64,000 nucleotides of DNA from Brasenia schreberi (GCA_036023115.1 JAYKKT010000040.1:1981501-2045500), one strand, 5' to 3'; counted from the first letter of the stretch, positions 49,801 to 61,560 are shown. Notes: generated by a model from the sequence alone, not told the origin. Numbers and translations are program-made.

Positions 49801-52800
49801 GTGTTATCTGGCTCTTGAATTAGATGTTTTGACATATTATTGGTTTGGCAGAAAGATGTTTGCAGGAACCAGATTGGTTTTCTTGCTGCATGAATCAGAA
49901 TGTGTGGTCCATAATGAGTGAATATCGTTGAAGGATGCACTTGTATAATGATGTCTTTTAATACTTTGGGGTTATGAACCTTAAATGAACAATTACTAGT
50001 TACATGCAATTTCTGTGCTTTAAACTGGACGCTTTATTGTGGCAAGGAATTCGGTATGAAATGTGCACACCTCACTCTTTGATGAACTTTGACTGAGTTG
50101 TCTTCTTGGATGTTGCTTATTTCAATTTCGCTTCGTAAAATTCCCTCTGGGAAGTGCACATCATTATCTTGGTACAGAGACCATTTCCATTTTCTTCTTT
50201 CTCTGGGAAGTGCATATCATTATCTTGGTTCAAAAAATGTTATGCAACCATCATTGATGCCTCTTTTTCCTTCTCTCTTTGTTGCTCTAGTATTTGGTTT
50301 GTGCCAAGCGTTTGTTGATAAAGGTCAAAGATTTCTCATTGGACGGCAGGAATCTCCATTCGAACAAAATCAGTAGCAATTATTGGTGGTTGTTAAGGCT
50401 TTTGGTATTTCAACAGAGGATATTAGAGGAGCGGTCTCCATCAATATATGATTCATTGCAAGCATTACTCCAAGGAGTTTTGCATGACTTCGGTGGTTTG
50501 GATAGTGTCTTTTTGTATTGGAGTAGCCTGTTGTGTGAAGGAGAAGCATCAACAATTGTATCATCAGCACATTTAGAGGCTGGCATAATTGAGTATACAT
50601 ATGGTCGTCTTGATTCTTGCCGGTGAGTTTTGACTCATTAATGTTGTTTTAAGCGGTATTTTATTATACTCCCGACCTAACACATGCATCAACATTCACG
50701 CACATGGATATTTGAAAACACATTTAGGGTAGGGGAGGCTATTTTTTGGTTAAATTTGCATATTATGCACTTTCTCAAGCTGGCTCTTAGTGTTCTGACT
50801 TATTATTTCTCTGATCTTCCATACACTTGCATTCTTTTGGTTATGCTGCAGTATGTCTTATTTAGAGTATGTTTGTGATTGTTACTCTTAAATGGGTTTA
50901 GGTTGGAAACTGAAGTTGTTAACAACGATTAAGTTGCATAATTGTCTTCGTTTTTCTGTTATGCAATTTGTTGAAAAAAGAAGGAAAGACCTTGCTCAAG
51001 AGACAGCAGCCTAGAATGAAAGAAGGAAAGAGAAAGAATGTATCAAGAATTTTGCGGTCTGGCCTTTAGGTCTACATAGACAAAGGAAAGTAGAAAGAAC
51101 ACATCTGTCAAGATCTCATTTGTTCCCCGAAAAAAGTGATGTGATTTGTCATGAAATGATGCCTCCAAGGGGGCGTTCCAGTGTGGAAGTTCCACCGAAC
51201 ATATGTCAATTACAGAAAAGTGGTAAGCCATTTGGAAAACTTGCATTCTAGTGTAGTGCCATGAATGTAGTGCATGGCCTAGCATTTTGTCATGGTTTTG
51301 TTACAATTGCGGGAAAGAAAGCCTTCCTTTCCTGTGAACATCATCTGAAAGGAAGTTGTTTTCTCCATGTCTTTAAGGTCAGCATCCTCCTCCCTTCTGA
51401 CAGTAGGTTCCTGTCTATGCATAGAGAATGTATTAGTAAATTTAGTGGTACTTCTTTTCCAGAAATGGAAGCTGACTAGCTACTACCACTACACTTTTCA
51501 CTGCAGTTTGCAATTTGTTACTTAACACTTTCATCTTGCTAGTTTCTAATGCATCGATGTGCTTTTTCATTTTTTTAATGTGATAGTCCTGCATACTACA
51601 TTCCAAGTATGTTTGTGATTGGTAATGTTATTCTGCTGTTATCTTAGTGATTAAACCTGACTAGGGCCTTAACATATAGCATCTTCTACCATTCTCATTT
51701 TGTTTAGCCTTCTACTTTCTTACTAACATGCTTAGTAATTTCCTCAGGAAGCACTTTCAGAATGCGGAAGAATCATGTGGGCTACAATTTTCTCTTACTG
51801 GAATTCTTGGTTTCCGTACAATTCATCAGGTGCTTTATATTTGTGTTTGTCTGCCATGTTTGATCATTGTACATCTTCATTTCAAATGATTTTGTATGTC
51901 CCGCAGGTGGAACCTAAGGCTCAGATGGTTCTTGTTTCAGCATCACATAAGGAAACAACAGCTGATATGGCCTTCTTAGATGGTTCTACTAGTCCAGTCA
52001 ATATGTCTGCTGAAGATTTTGATTCACATTCTAGAACTGGTTGTGAGGATTGTGACATACTCCTGGCTCCAAGATTGGTAGACAACAGGGGAGATGCTGA
52101 TGTTAATACTAAATCTTTGAAAGATGCTGGACCTGCTGTACTGGCTTTAAATACCATACAACAGGCTGTGGCCTTGGCACATTGTCTTCTTATTAAAAGA
52201 AGCACGCCTGATGATGACATGCAGAGTAAGATTTTCCACTCTTTTCTGTTTCAACCTAACTTCTGCATCAGATCTTTGTCACATTGGCTAGAGGTCCAGT
52301 TTGTAAGGCTCTATCATGTTCAAGTTGTTTCCTCTGGGTCATCTCTTGATGATGACATGCAGAGTAAGGTTTTCCACTCTTTTCTGTTTCAGCCCAATTT
52401 CTGCATCATACCTTTGTCTTTTCGCGTTGGCTAGAGATCCAGTTTGTAAGGCTCTATCATGTTCATGTTGTTTCCTCTGGGTCATCTCTACAAGAAATTG
52501 CACGGGCACCAGTCTGTCTTTTAAAACTTCAAGTCATATTTGATATAGCTTCCTGATTTGTGTCTTTGAGGAAAGGAGCAACGTTTACTGGTTTGAGTCG
52601 TGGTTGGGCGAGGAAGCTCATTTTTTTCATAAAGTTCTCATTGATAAAAACATTAGGGATGTCAATGTTTCAAGCTATGTTATTCTAATTTATTGTCATT
52701 CTTAGCTCCAGTTTGCCGACCCCATGTAGTATGGGAAAAGGCTTAGTTGTTGTTAGCTCCAGTTTGTATCGATATTATGTTCAATATTGGTATTTGTGTT

Positions 52801-55800
52801 GCAGAGTGGCAGATGGCGCCATTCATAGAGGCTGTTGATGCACAATCATCATCACACTTTATTGTGAGTATTGATGTTGATCCTAATAAATTATAGTTGA
52901 TTCACTTCATAACGTGTTTTGCCTTACCGTTCCCTGTTGGGTTGTTCTAACTAACTACATTCAGAGTATTAATTGCTTTCCATTTGGCTATTGTGAATAT
53001 TGTTGGTATGATCAATAATCTTTAGTTCATTTCATGACAGTCTTCAACCTACTAACAGGTCTCTAGGCAATTCTTCTTTAGCCACAGGGCGTCTTTGGTT
53101 TTACTTTGCATCTATTTCGTCTGCACATGTGCATGCATGTTGCGTTATTGTATCTTAAATTCTTAATAATAGCATCTGGACCAATTTGTCTGCGTATATG
53201 CATGCATATTTTGTTATAGTATGTTGGTTTTGTTGTTGTTCCGCCCATGTAAGGGATCACCCTTGCATTGTCGGTCCCAAGCCCGGATAAATGAGGAGGG
53301 TTGTGTTAGGTTTCTGACAGCCAGCGTAAAACTTTGTCGGATTTTTATTACATTGATTACAAAAATTATGAGCATTGCTTTGGGGCGTCCCCGCCTAGCG
53401 ACGTGCTGCAGAGCCCGAATGTAGTAATAAGTAAGCAAGGGCCACTACATTTTCGCCCGAATGTAGTGAATCAATTGCAGAGAGGGTTCCCTCATCATGG
53501 ACGGGTGTGGGCAAAGAAGTTAGTCTCGCTATATTGTCGCCCGAATGTAGTGAAAAATTTTCAGAGAGGGTCTCCGCATTTTGATTATGGACGGATGCGG
53601 GGGGTAAGGAAGTTAGTCGTAGATAATAAGATTCGTATTGGTTCTTGGAATATTTGAACATTATCCGGTAAGCTAGAGGTGGTAGATACTATGATTCGGA
53701 GAAAGATTCATATTCTATGTTTATAAGAGACAAAATGGGTTGGAGAAAAAGCAAAGGAGATAGATGCTACAGGTTTCAAATTATGGTACTCAAGTAAAGA
53801 AAAGGCTCGAAACGGAGTTGGTATTATCATAAATAAAGATTTAAAGGATAGTATAGTAGACATACAACGATATGGTGACCGAATCATGATGTTGAAATTA
53901 GTGTTGGGAGCAGAGATTTTGAATATAGTTTGTTCTTACGCACCCCAAGTAGGACTAGAAGATAGTATAAAGATAACTTTTTGGGAAGAGTTAAATAAGG
54001 TCATTCAAAAGATTCTACAAAGGGAGATGATTTGTTTAGGAGGAGACTTAATTGGACATGTTGGTAAAGAGGCATTAGGATATCAAGGGATTCATGAAAA
54101 CTTTGGTTTTGGGGATATAAATGAGGAAGTGAGGGATATTTTAAATTTTGCTATGGCATTTGATCTCTTTATAGTCAATACAATCTTCAAAAAATGAGAT
54201 GAACATTTAATTACTTATAAGAGTGGCTTATCACAAACACAAATTGATTACTTTATTTGTAGAAAAAAAGATAGAGCGTGTTTAAAGATTGCAAGGTAAT
54301 TCCAGGAGAAAGCTTAACCACCCAACATCGACTTTTAGTTATGGATTTATAAATAAAAAAAATGGACAAAGAAGAAAATAGTGCATCGAGCTATTCGGAC
54401 TAAATGGTGGAACCTCAAAAGCGAGAAAGAAGATATATTTAAACATAAAGTCCTTCAAGGAGATGTTTGGAATTATGTTGGTACACCCTGTGATATGTGG
54501 AACAATATGACTATACATATTAGGAAAGTGGCAAAAGATGTGTTAGGGGTATCTAAGGGAGGTGTACCGACACAAAAAGAAGCTTGGTGGTGGAGTAAAG
54601 TAGTACAAAATAAAATCAAGGCAAAGAGGGCATGTTACAAATTACATTATGCTAAGAAAACTAAACTTTAGAGGCTTATAAGAAAGCAAAGAAGGAAGCA
54701 AAAAAGGCCGTGAGTGAAGCAAAAACCTAAGTCACACAGACACTTCTAAGAGGTGGAGTGTCGACCTCAACACTGGTGCGACACCGACACTGTGTCGGTG
54801 TGGCATGGCCAAAAAATTTTTTTTTTTTGCAATTTTTTTTGTAACTCACAGATAAATGGGTATGGATAATGAAGATTGATTTGTGTATTATGATAAAATT
54901 AGTATTTGTTTACCATTTATATGTTTTGCTTTAATATAAAGTTGTGTACTTGCTATTGTAGTTGTATACAATATTAGCTTGAATGATTTTGGTTGCGAAC
55001 AATTAGTTTTTTATTACTCAATCTGATTGGATTCTTGACTCCATACTGTATGCCTTTGCAGAGAATAATCTCTGTCACCAAACACATTCAAAGTCCAGGA
55101 ACATTGCTAGATCAATAGAACAAAAGAGTATGACATCACTAGTGGATCTTAGCACAAATACTAGTATATGTTATATCCTACAAAAGATCTCAAAACTCTT
55201 TGAATCTATAACTTGGATATTTTGCAGCTCGTAAAATCATTGTAAGTTTCAGATCATTATGAGGGAACTTGCTAATTGATACCTACGTGCACCCAAAACT
55301 AGCAAATACTAGTTGTATTATGATTGATTTATGTAGCTTGAATATTATATATAATATATAATATTATATACCCTAACAGTGTCGCCGCACCCAAATTTTT
55401 TGAAAATTGCCGTATCTCGCACCCGCACCCGCACCCGTGTGACATAGGCAAAAGCTAAAATTTGAGAGGACTTATATAAAAAACTCAACTCAAAAGAGGG
55501 TGAAAGAGATATTTTTAGGATAGCTAGGGCTAGAGATAAGAAAACTAAAGATCTTAATTACGTTAGATTCATCAAAGACGAGGATGAAAAAATTCTAGTA
55601 GCAAATGATGATATAAGAAATAGATGAAAAAATTGTTTTTATAATCTTTTTAATGAAAATAAAGATGTTAGTATTAGCTTAGGAGAGTTAGCCAAATCAG
55701 AAAAGTATATAAACCACAATTTATACCGACGTATTCAAAAGAATGAAGTCAAAGAGGCTCTTAAACATATGAAGGGTGGTAAATCAGTAGGACCAGATAA

Positions 55801-58640
55801 TATTCCTATAGAAGTTTGGAAAATACTAGGAGAAATAGGAATCACTTGGCTCACAAGACTATTTAATGAAATATGGAAAAACCAAAAGATGCCCGAGGAA
55901 TGAAGAGCAAGTACACTTATACCCATATATAAGAACAAGGGAGACATTCAAAATTGTGCGAATTATCAAGGTATCAAGTTAATGAGCCATACTATGAAAT
56001 TATGGGAAAGAATTATCGAACGAAGGTTAAGATAAGTATCAAGTATAACAGATAACCAATTTGGATTCATGCCAAGCAGATCTACTGTTGAAGCGATTCA
56101 CCTTTTGAGACGTCTTATGAAACATTTTAGAGCAAAAAAGAAATACCTTCACATGATATTTATTGATCTAGAAAAAGCTTACGATAGGGTACCGAGAGAG
56201 GTTCTTTGGAGAACCTTGGAAAAAAAAGTATCCTAGTGACATCCATAAACCTTATAAGAGACATGTACGTTGGTGCAAAAACATGTGTGAGAAGTCACGA
56301 AGGAATGACATACTTCTTTGAAGTTAATATTGGATTACATCAATGATCAACTTTAAGTCCATACTTATTTATAATTGTGATTGATGAGTTAACAAAACAT
56401 ATTAAAGATGAAGTACCTTAGTGTATGTTATTTGCAGATGACATTGTGTTAGTGGAGGAGTCTAAGGAAAAAGTTAATAGAAAATTGAAACTATGGAGAG
56501 AAACATTAGAAAGTAAAGGCTTTTGACTTCGTAGAATAAAGACATAATATATGGAATGTAAGTTTGATCATTTAGTTACTTTAGACGACATAGAAATTAA
56601 AATTGGCACACATTGCATCCCCCAAAAGGAAAGTTTTAAATACCTAGAGTCAATTTTTGAGAGTGATGGAAGAATTGATGGAGATGTTACGCATAGAATT
56701 AATGCTGGTTGTTTAAAATAGAGAGGAGCATCATGTATTCTTTGTGATAAGAAGATAACATTAAAGTTAAAAGGTAAATATTATAGAGCAGCAATTAGGC
56801 ATGCCATGTTTTATGGTTCTGAGTGTTGGGCAGTTAATGATCAACATGTACAAAAGATGTCTTTGACATAAATGAAGATGTTGAGATGAATGAGTGGTCA
56901 TACAAGAAAAGACCGTATACATAATGAGGTTATTAGAAACAAATTAGGAGTGGCCCCAATAGAGGATAAAATGAGAGAATATCGTTTAAGATGGTTTGGA
57001 CATATAGAAAGGATCAAAAGAAGAACCTGTAAGAAGGTTAAAAAATCTAAATTTGGAAAGTATTAAAAGAGGTAGAGGACGACCACAAAAGTGTTGGAAA
57101 GAAACAATAAAGAATGATCTAGCTTATTGTGAGTTAACTGCTAACGTGGCACACGATAGGGATCTGTGGAAACAAAGAATCCATGTAGCCGACCCCGTTT
57201 AGTATGGGAAAAGGCTTAGTTGTTGTTGTTGTTGGTGGTGGTGGTTTTGTTGTTAATCACTCTGAACTGGGCATTCTTACATCCCATTAGTATTCAAATA
57301 TTCAAAATTCGCATTGCTAGTCATGATAGTCCTCTAGGAGTAAGTTCCCCAATGATGTCATGTCTGACACTGGAATAGGTGAGTGCGGTGTAGCTCTTGT
57401 CATGTTATGTACTAGCTTTTTACAATGTAACGTCTATTAAGTGAGAAGCATCGTTGTGTTTTATTCTATATTACATTTTCTGCTAAGAGATTTAATGCAT
57501 TCTTTGTTTCACTTCAAGTCAATGGTGAATATCTGACAAGTCAAACCTGCTGGTTTCAATGTTACACAGAATTGTATTGAACTTTTGATGTATAGGAGGA
57601 AAACAATTTGGGAAGACCATATAACACGCCAATATGTCCTTTCTTGAAGTAGTGTTTGATTTGCTGGCTGCTGGAATCAGAACTGCATTGGGAATCAGTC
57701 AAACAAAATCAATTCTTTACTTTTATTTGCATCACCCTGTGAAAAACAGTACATTTTTGCTCACATGTTCTTCTGATGATGCGAGGAACACAATTTTGCA
57801 GACCTAAATGAAAATAAGTGTCAGAAATATTTCTAGTCCAATAAAATTAGCAACCGTAGTTCACATATTAGAAAAAGGAAAACTACTATTCAGTTTCTCT
57901 GGCACATTTTTGCAAGTTTCATGTTTCACAATCTGTAGCACAAGCCTGTTTTGAGCATTGTGTGCTAGATACTTCAATCTTAGATGTGCTTGTTTAATGA
58001 GTGGATGCAGTTATTTGTCATACTTCCATTCGTATGCATAAATTACTGATTAGGTTTGGTGCTGCATATGATTTTCAGATACCATCAAATATATTCCCGT
58101 GTACAAAAGGTTAACGGAGTGGATTAATGCTATGTGCAGTTCACATAATATATGCGCCGGTAGTTTTTTTAGAGATCGGTTTGATGTATCTTTCTTGAAA
58201 ATCTTAAAATTGTTCTCATATTCTGTGATACTTGTCCAAATCATTATCATCAGCAAGCTTGTTTGGTGATTTCTCTTGGACATGGGTCCCTCCTTTTCCT
58301 TTACATTTTTAAAAGGTTTGGTGACTGATAACTTCTAATGATCCTAAATACGGTGTGGGAAGTGGTGCCACGAGATTGCTATTTCTATTTTGACATGATT
58401 TATCTACTCAAAGGTTTCTACTTCATGTGACTGATTTCAGATTAAAATTAATTTTCTCCAATAAAAAAATTGTATGTAGTTTCCAGGGCTTATCCTTTGC
58501 ATATGAAGCTTAGTTTTGCATGATTTTGAATAAGCTTTTGTTGCATGCAGGTCAGATTCTTGTGTCATATCCTACGCGTTAGGTGGGAATCTACTCGTAG
58601 CCGCACAAAGCAGCGGGCATTGCTTATGATGGAAAACTTG
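46834..58640 (+). CDS. TTC27-like tetratricopeptide protein, 5' part
   Basis: Seven exons: 46834-47267, 47916-48057, 50291-50622, 51748-51829, 51907-52225, 52805-52863 and 58551-58640. All have GT-AG borders and matching phases, giving 486 residues with no stop; the gene is incomplete at the 3' end. Diagnostic segments are LRCSLPPS and [20 protein letters not shown] (exon 1), [18 protein letters not shown] (exon 2) and [16 protein letters not shown] (exon 3). Further ones are [13 protein letters not shown] (exon 5), [13 protein letters not shown] (exon 6) and [34 protein letters not shown] sequence (exon 7). TTC27 proteins carry C-terminal TPR repeats; those exons are not found by 64 kb. Intron 6 is 5.7 kb because of nested transposons. 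Intron 7 must exceed 5.3 kb, or the gene is truncated by the copia element. Confidence 0.85.
48058..50290 (+). other. Long intron 2 of the TTC27-like gene
   Basis: 2.2 kb between CTGCAG|GTAATT and TTGCTCTAG|TAT. Near 50130-50225 a short phrase (GGGAAGTGCA(C/T)ATCATTATC) is repeated about 65 bp apart. No additional exon or complete element is recognised. Confidence 0.6.
52210..52490 (+). repeat. 138-bp tandem duplication across the exon 5 donor
   Basis: The block starting GATGATGACATGCAGAGTAAG at 52210 is repeated from 52348 with few changes, to about 52490. It includes the last bases of exon 5 and the splice donor CAGA|GTAAG. A second usable donor therefore exists at 52363. Confidence 0.9.
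52716..52752 (+). mobile_element. 37-bp RTE 3'-end insertion
   Basis: The insert runs CCGACCCCATGTAGTATGGG and then AAAAGGCTTAGTTGTTG. It is exactly the terminal stem-loop and tail of the RTE family. It is bracketed by a perfect 14-bp duplication, TTAGCTCCAGTTTG (52702-52715 and 52753-52766). It lies in intron 5 of the TTC27-like gene. Confidence 0.85.
53630..54360 (+). pseudogene. RTE endonuclease domain, decayed
   Basis: Reads KIRIGSWNI then a stop, then [44 protein letters not shown] and [15 protein letters not shown]. It ends in a SQIDYF-like block and TTQHR. This order is typical of plant RTE endonucleases, which nick target DNA. The usual catalytic GGDLNGH reads GGDLIGH here, so Asn is changed to Ile (codon ATT near 54051). 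That change and the internal stops make it inactive. Confidence 0.85.
54727..55447. mobile_element. hAT-like non-autonomous DNA element nested in the LINE
   Basis: The termini CTAAGTCACAC (54727-54737) and GTGTGACATAG (55437-55447) are 11-bp inverted repeats with one mismatch. They are flanked by 8-mers GCAAAAAC (54719-54726) and GCAAAAGC (55448-55455), differing by one transition. An 8-bp target duplication fits the hAT superfamily. Subterminal GTGTCGG- and CACCCG-type repeats are present. It has no ORF. It inserted into the LINE between its endonuclease and reverse transcriptase regions, so it is younger than the LINE. Confidence 0.75.
55456..57130 (+). pseudogene. RTE reverse transcriptase domain, decayed
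   Basis: Fragments in shifting frames include [46 protein letters not shown] (about 56161-56208), [16 protein letters not shown] and the catalytic FADD (56431-56442). GSECWAVN and KMLR-type blocks of the C-terminal part follow. The catalytic Asp residues survive, but stops and frame changes (for example just before FADD at about 56419) prevent a full-length product. Confidence 0.85.
57255..58550 (+). other. Right part of TTC27-like intron 6
   Basis: Ordinary AT-rich intron sequence from the LINE tail to the acceptor TTGCATGCAG at 58541-58550. No extra exon or element is recognised. Confidence 0.6.
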
Positions 58641-59690
58641 GTATGACTCATATTTAGCAGTTAAGCATTGATTTTCTTCTACTGACAATTTTGATTCTTT
58701 TGATAGATTCTTTTGGCATCAGAATCCTTTGTTAATCCAATTAATTGGAAGTACGAAGGAAAGGAAAATTTAGCAGACTGTTATGATGATCATGATAGGG
58801 CCTGTATATATGTCATAGATGAAATTATGAGATTAATAGATAAAAGGTTAGTGTGGTAGGCATCACTAAAAGAAAGCAACATAAATATGCATACCTTTTT
58901 AGGTTTAGGATTATGAGGTGGATACACGGTTTAATGTTGCTCTTCCCTGGATGCTTCTATAACTAGTCTATTTGCATTTATGTTTTTAAACTATTGGTAG
59001 AGTTTTCTGGATATATGTAGAGGTAGCTGCTACAGATGAAGAGAATTAGTTGTGATTTCAAAAACAGGATTAGATTGTCTTTCCTCATATTTATTTAGAA
59101 AGGCATCTTCCCACCACGACCGACTTCTGTCACCAAATTATGTTGACGTCACTCATCAACTCTGGTCATCAATCCCGTGTCTGCCACTGCTGCTGCTTCC
59201 ACTACTATAACTGCATCACCACCAGTACCACCACTATTGTTATTACAGTACATACCTGTTTGACCATTACTTTTGCCAACAAAGCCAACCTAACTGTCAC
59301 AACAGCTCCTATCATCTCGACCATAGTGACAAAAAGTTTTAGTGGCGTTTTCATATTTTGACTTTTTAAAACTTCTTTTAAATGACAGGAGAAAAGCTAA
59401 GTAAATAATGAAAACATTAAAAACGTCTGTAGTAATAAAAAAGGTATTTAAGAAGAAAAGCCTTAAAAGTATGTAAAATTTGGTTTAATACTTTCAAGCA
59501 ATTGAGTGAGAAATAACTTTCCATTCTTGCTCTTTTTGAAAATTTTGGAAAAAACACAGCTACTTGTCACATAATCACCACCTACTTTCTTTAGCTGGTG
59601 GCAGCAGTATGCATCTTCATTGGCACCATGATTGAGTTTATAAATTTCTTGATGATCAAACATTTCTTTCCTTTCTAACTAGAATAACAT
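58641..59690. other. Probable intron 7 start; no exon found
   Basis: Follows the donor TTG|GTATGA at 58640. An open stretch at about 58709-58847 (NWKYEGKENLADCYDDHD) does not resemble the next TTC27 exon. A CCACCA/ACTACT-rich trinucleotide region lies at about 59190-59245. Confidence 0.45.
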
Positions 59691-60010
59691 ACATATCCAA
59701 ACAGAGCCTGAATCTTAAAATTGTAGGGACACTCACACACAAAGCAAATAATGAAAAACAATCAATTATATCATGAAAAATCAAATCTACAAAGGATTGA
59801 GGGTCAGTGCCACATCCTTGGCAGCCGCCCACACTCTCTCTCTTCTCTTTCACGTTTTTACATTAGGGTTTAGGGTTTTCTCTTTATAATGGTTTCTAAC
59901 TTGAATTCCTAATATGCCCCTACTGAATAAAAGTTAAACCATGGAGCTCCTATTGGATAAGATATGGATCCAATAGGAGCAGAGATCCATTCCTTCCTCA
60001 TCATTCAACA
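59690..60010 (-). repeat. Copia 3' LTR (distal boundary uncertain)
   Basis: On the minus strand the LTR begins TGTTGAATGATG at 60010, directly after a polypurine tract (GAGGAGGTG, 60011-60019). The pol stop codon overlaps its first bases. It contains a perfect inverted repeat. The far end could not be fixed because the other LTR is outside the window. Confidence 0.5.
59946..59980. repeat. Perfect 13-bp inverted repeat in the LTR
   Basis: GCTCCTATTGGAT (59946-59958) and ATCCAATAGGAGC (59968-59980) are exact reverse complements around a 9-bp loop, about 30 bp inside the LTR start. A U3 regulatory role is possible but not shown. Confidence 0.9.
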
Positions 60011-60685
60011 CACCTCCTCAAGTTGGGACTTAATACTCATAACTCCCAACTTGTCCAAAGTTTTCTTCAAGCAGCAAGTTGTAACAGGCTTTGTCAATAT
60101 ATCAACTAACTGTTGTTCTGATCGTACATGTATAAGTTAAAAAATCTCTACTGATAATTTCTCTCGAATAAAATGGCAATCGACTTCAATATGCTTGGTT
60201 CTTTCGTGAAATACAGGATTATATGCAATCTACAATGCTGCCCTACTGTTTGTAAAACATTTCACTGGAAGATTCCTTTCAAATCCAATTTCTTCCATAA
60301 GATATAGGACCCATAAGCCTTCGTACATCCCAAGTGCAATAACTCTATATTCTGCCTCAACACTAGATCTAGTAACAACTGATTGCTTCTTGCTTTTCCA
60401 TAACACTACGTTTCCTCCCACACTTAGTAAATAGCTTGATGCATTAGATCTTGCAACAATTGATTGCTTCTTGCTTTTCCATAACACTACGTTTTCTCTC
60501 ACACTTAGTAAATAGCCTGATGTAGATCTTCTATCTTCAGCAACACTAGCCCAATCAACATTAGTATAAATTTTGATTCCTAGAGAATGATTCGGTGAAT
60601 ACAACAAACCGTGAGTGATAGAAGATTTTAGATATCTTATGATATGAAATACAGAATTCATATGATGTCTTGTAGGAAAATGCAT
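60007..60685 (-). pseudogene. Copia RNase H domain
   Basis: HFPTRHHMNSVFHIIRYLK, then GIKIYTNVDWASVAEDRRST, EAEYRVIALGMYEGLWV and [14 protein letters not shown]. An internal stop follows, then VDILTKPV and the end at EEVC plus stop. The family's usual catalytic YSDADWA reads YTNVDWA here. An 81-bp in-frame tandem duplication repeats the SGYLLSV...KSKKQS segment. The product would be inactive. Confidence 0.85.
60381..60522. repeat. 81-bp tandem duplication in the RNase H region
   Basis: GATTGCTTCTTGCTTTTCC at 60381 recurs at 60462 with the following sequence largely conserved. The shift is 81 bp, a multiple of three. The minus-strand frame stays open and YLLSV...VVLWKSKKQS appears twice. Confidence 0.92.
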
Positions 60686-60822
60686 CCATCTGCTTGTAGT
60701 TTACTGCAAAGCTGATATTCGGCATGGTAATGGTGAGATATATAAGTTTTTCCACTATTCTTTAGTGCCTGTCCACATCTTCATACGAGTCATCCACTGT
60801 ACTCACTGGATCCTTTTTTGTT

Positions 60823-61560
60823 TCAATTGGTGTGGTACACATGATAATTTTCCATCTTGGTCTCTCTTAATAAATCGAAGATATACTTTCTCAGGTATAA
60901 GAATAAGCTGTTATCTTTTCTAATGATTTCAATCCCTAGAAAGTAATGCAACTTTCTCAAAATTTTCATGTTGAATAAACTATGTAGTTTCTTCTTTACA
61001 GAGGTAATTCCTTCATTATCATCCACATATACAACCAATAAGATAGTTCTCTTACCCTGTTTTATGAATAAGGTATGATCACTTATACTTCTTTTGAATC
61101 CCAAACCAAGAACCCCTTTGCTGAATTTTTCAAACGAAGCCCTGAGAGACTGTTTCAACCTATAGAGTGATTTCTTCAATTTGCATTCCTTGTTCAATGA
61201 GACTTCCTAATCGTATCCTGGTGGTAAATCCATATAAATGTTTTCACTAAGATCCCCTTGAAGAAATGCATTTTTGACATCAAGTTGCCATAGTTCCCAC
61301 TTCTAATTAATAGTTATACTTAGAAGAATTCATATAGTATTCATTTTTGCTATTAGAGCAAATGTCTCATTGAATTTGTATAGTATTCCATATGATTGGC
61401 TATAACCTTTAGCAACTAGTCGAGCTTTATACCTCTCTATGCTTTCATCTGCATTGAATTTGATAGTGTATACCCACTTACAATCCACGGTTTTTCTGTT
61501 TGGTAGGTCTAAAATTATCCATGTTTTGTTTTGTTCCAATGCTTTGATTTCTTCATTCAT
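60823..61560 (-). pseudogene. Copia reverse transcriptase domain
   Basis: NKTWIILDLPNRKTVDCKWV, KFNADESIERYKARLVAKGY, then after frame breaks KKSLYRLKQSLRASFEKFSK and VYVDDNEGI. The YVDD catalytic motif is retained. The downstream FLGIEI block is present. Frame interruptions near 61200-61330 break the polyprotein. Confidence 0.85.

Larger units (their letters stand above)
53238..57241 (+). mobile_element. RTE-clade LINE retrotransposon, decayed
   Basis: The 5' leader has CCCAAGCCCGGATAAATGAGG, then two diverged units of about 85-90 bp (each starting CGCCCGAATGTAGTGAA). An apurinic endonuclease and reverse transcriptase region follows. The 3' end is GACCCCGTTTAGTATGGG, AAAAGGCTTAG and TTG repeats. 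TGGTTTTGTTGTT occurs at 53225-53237 and 57242-57254 as a possible 13-bp target duplication, though it resembles the TTG tail and so is weak. The element lies sense-oriented in intron 6 of the TTC27-like gene. Multiple stops and frameshifts show it is inactive. A 721-bp DNA element splits it. Confidence 0.88.

Noticed and set aside
53220..57255. The RTE LINE as an intact protein-coding gene (craniofacial development protein 2-like predictions)
   Set aside because: Stops in the endonuclease and RT frames, the Asn-to-Ile change in the catalytic GGDLNGH motif and the internal 721-bp insertion show it is dead.
58709..58847. Possible next exon of the TTC27-like gene (NWKYEGKENLADCYDDHD)
   Set aside because: The sequence does not resemble the TPR-adjacent segment expected after exon 7, and its splice borders are weak.
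59141..60010. An 870-bp copia LTR ending at TGTTGACGTC (59141)
   Set aside because: The inner 59141-59400 stretch does not look like LTR sequence and no duplicated flank can be tested because the other LTR is outside the window.
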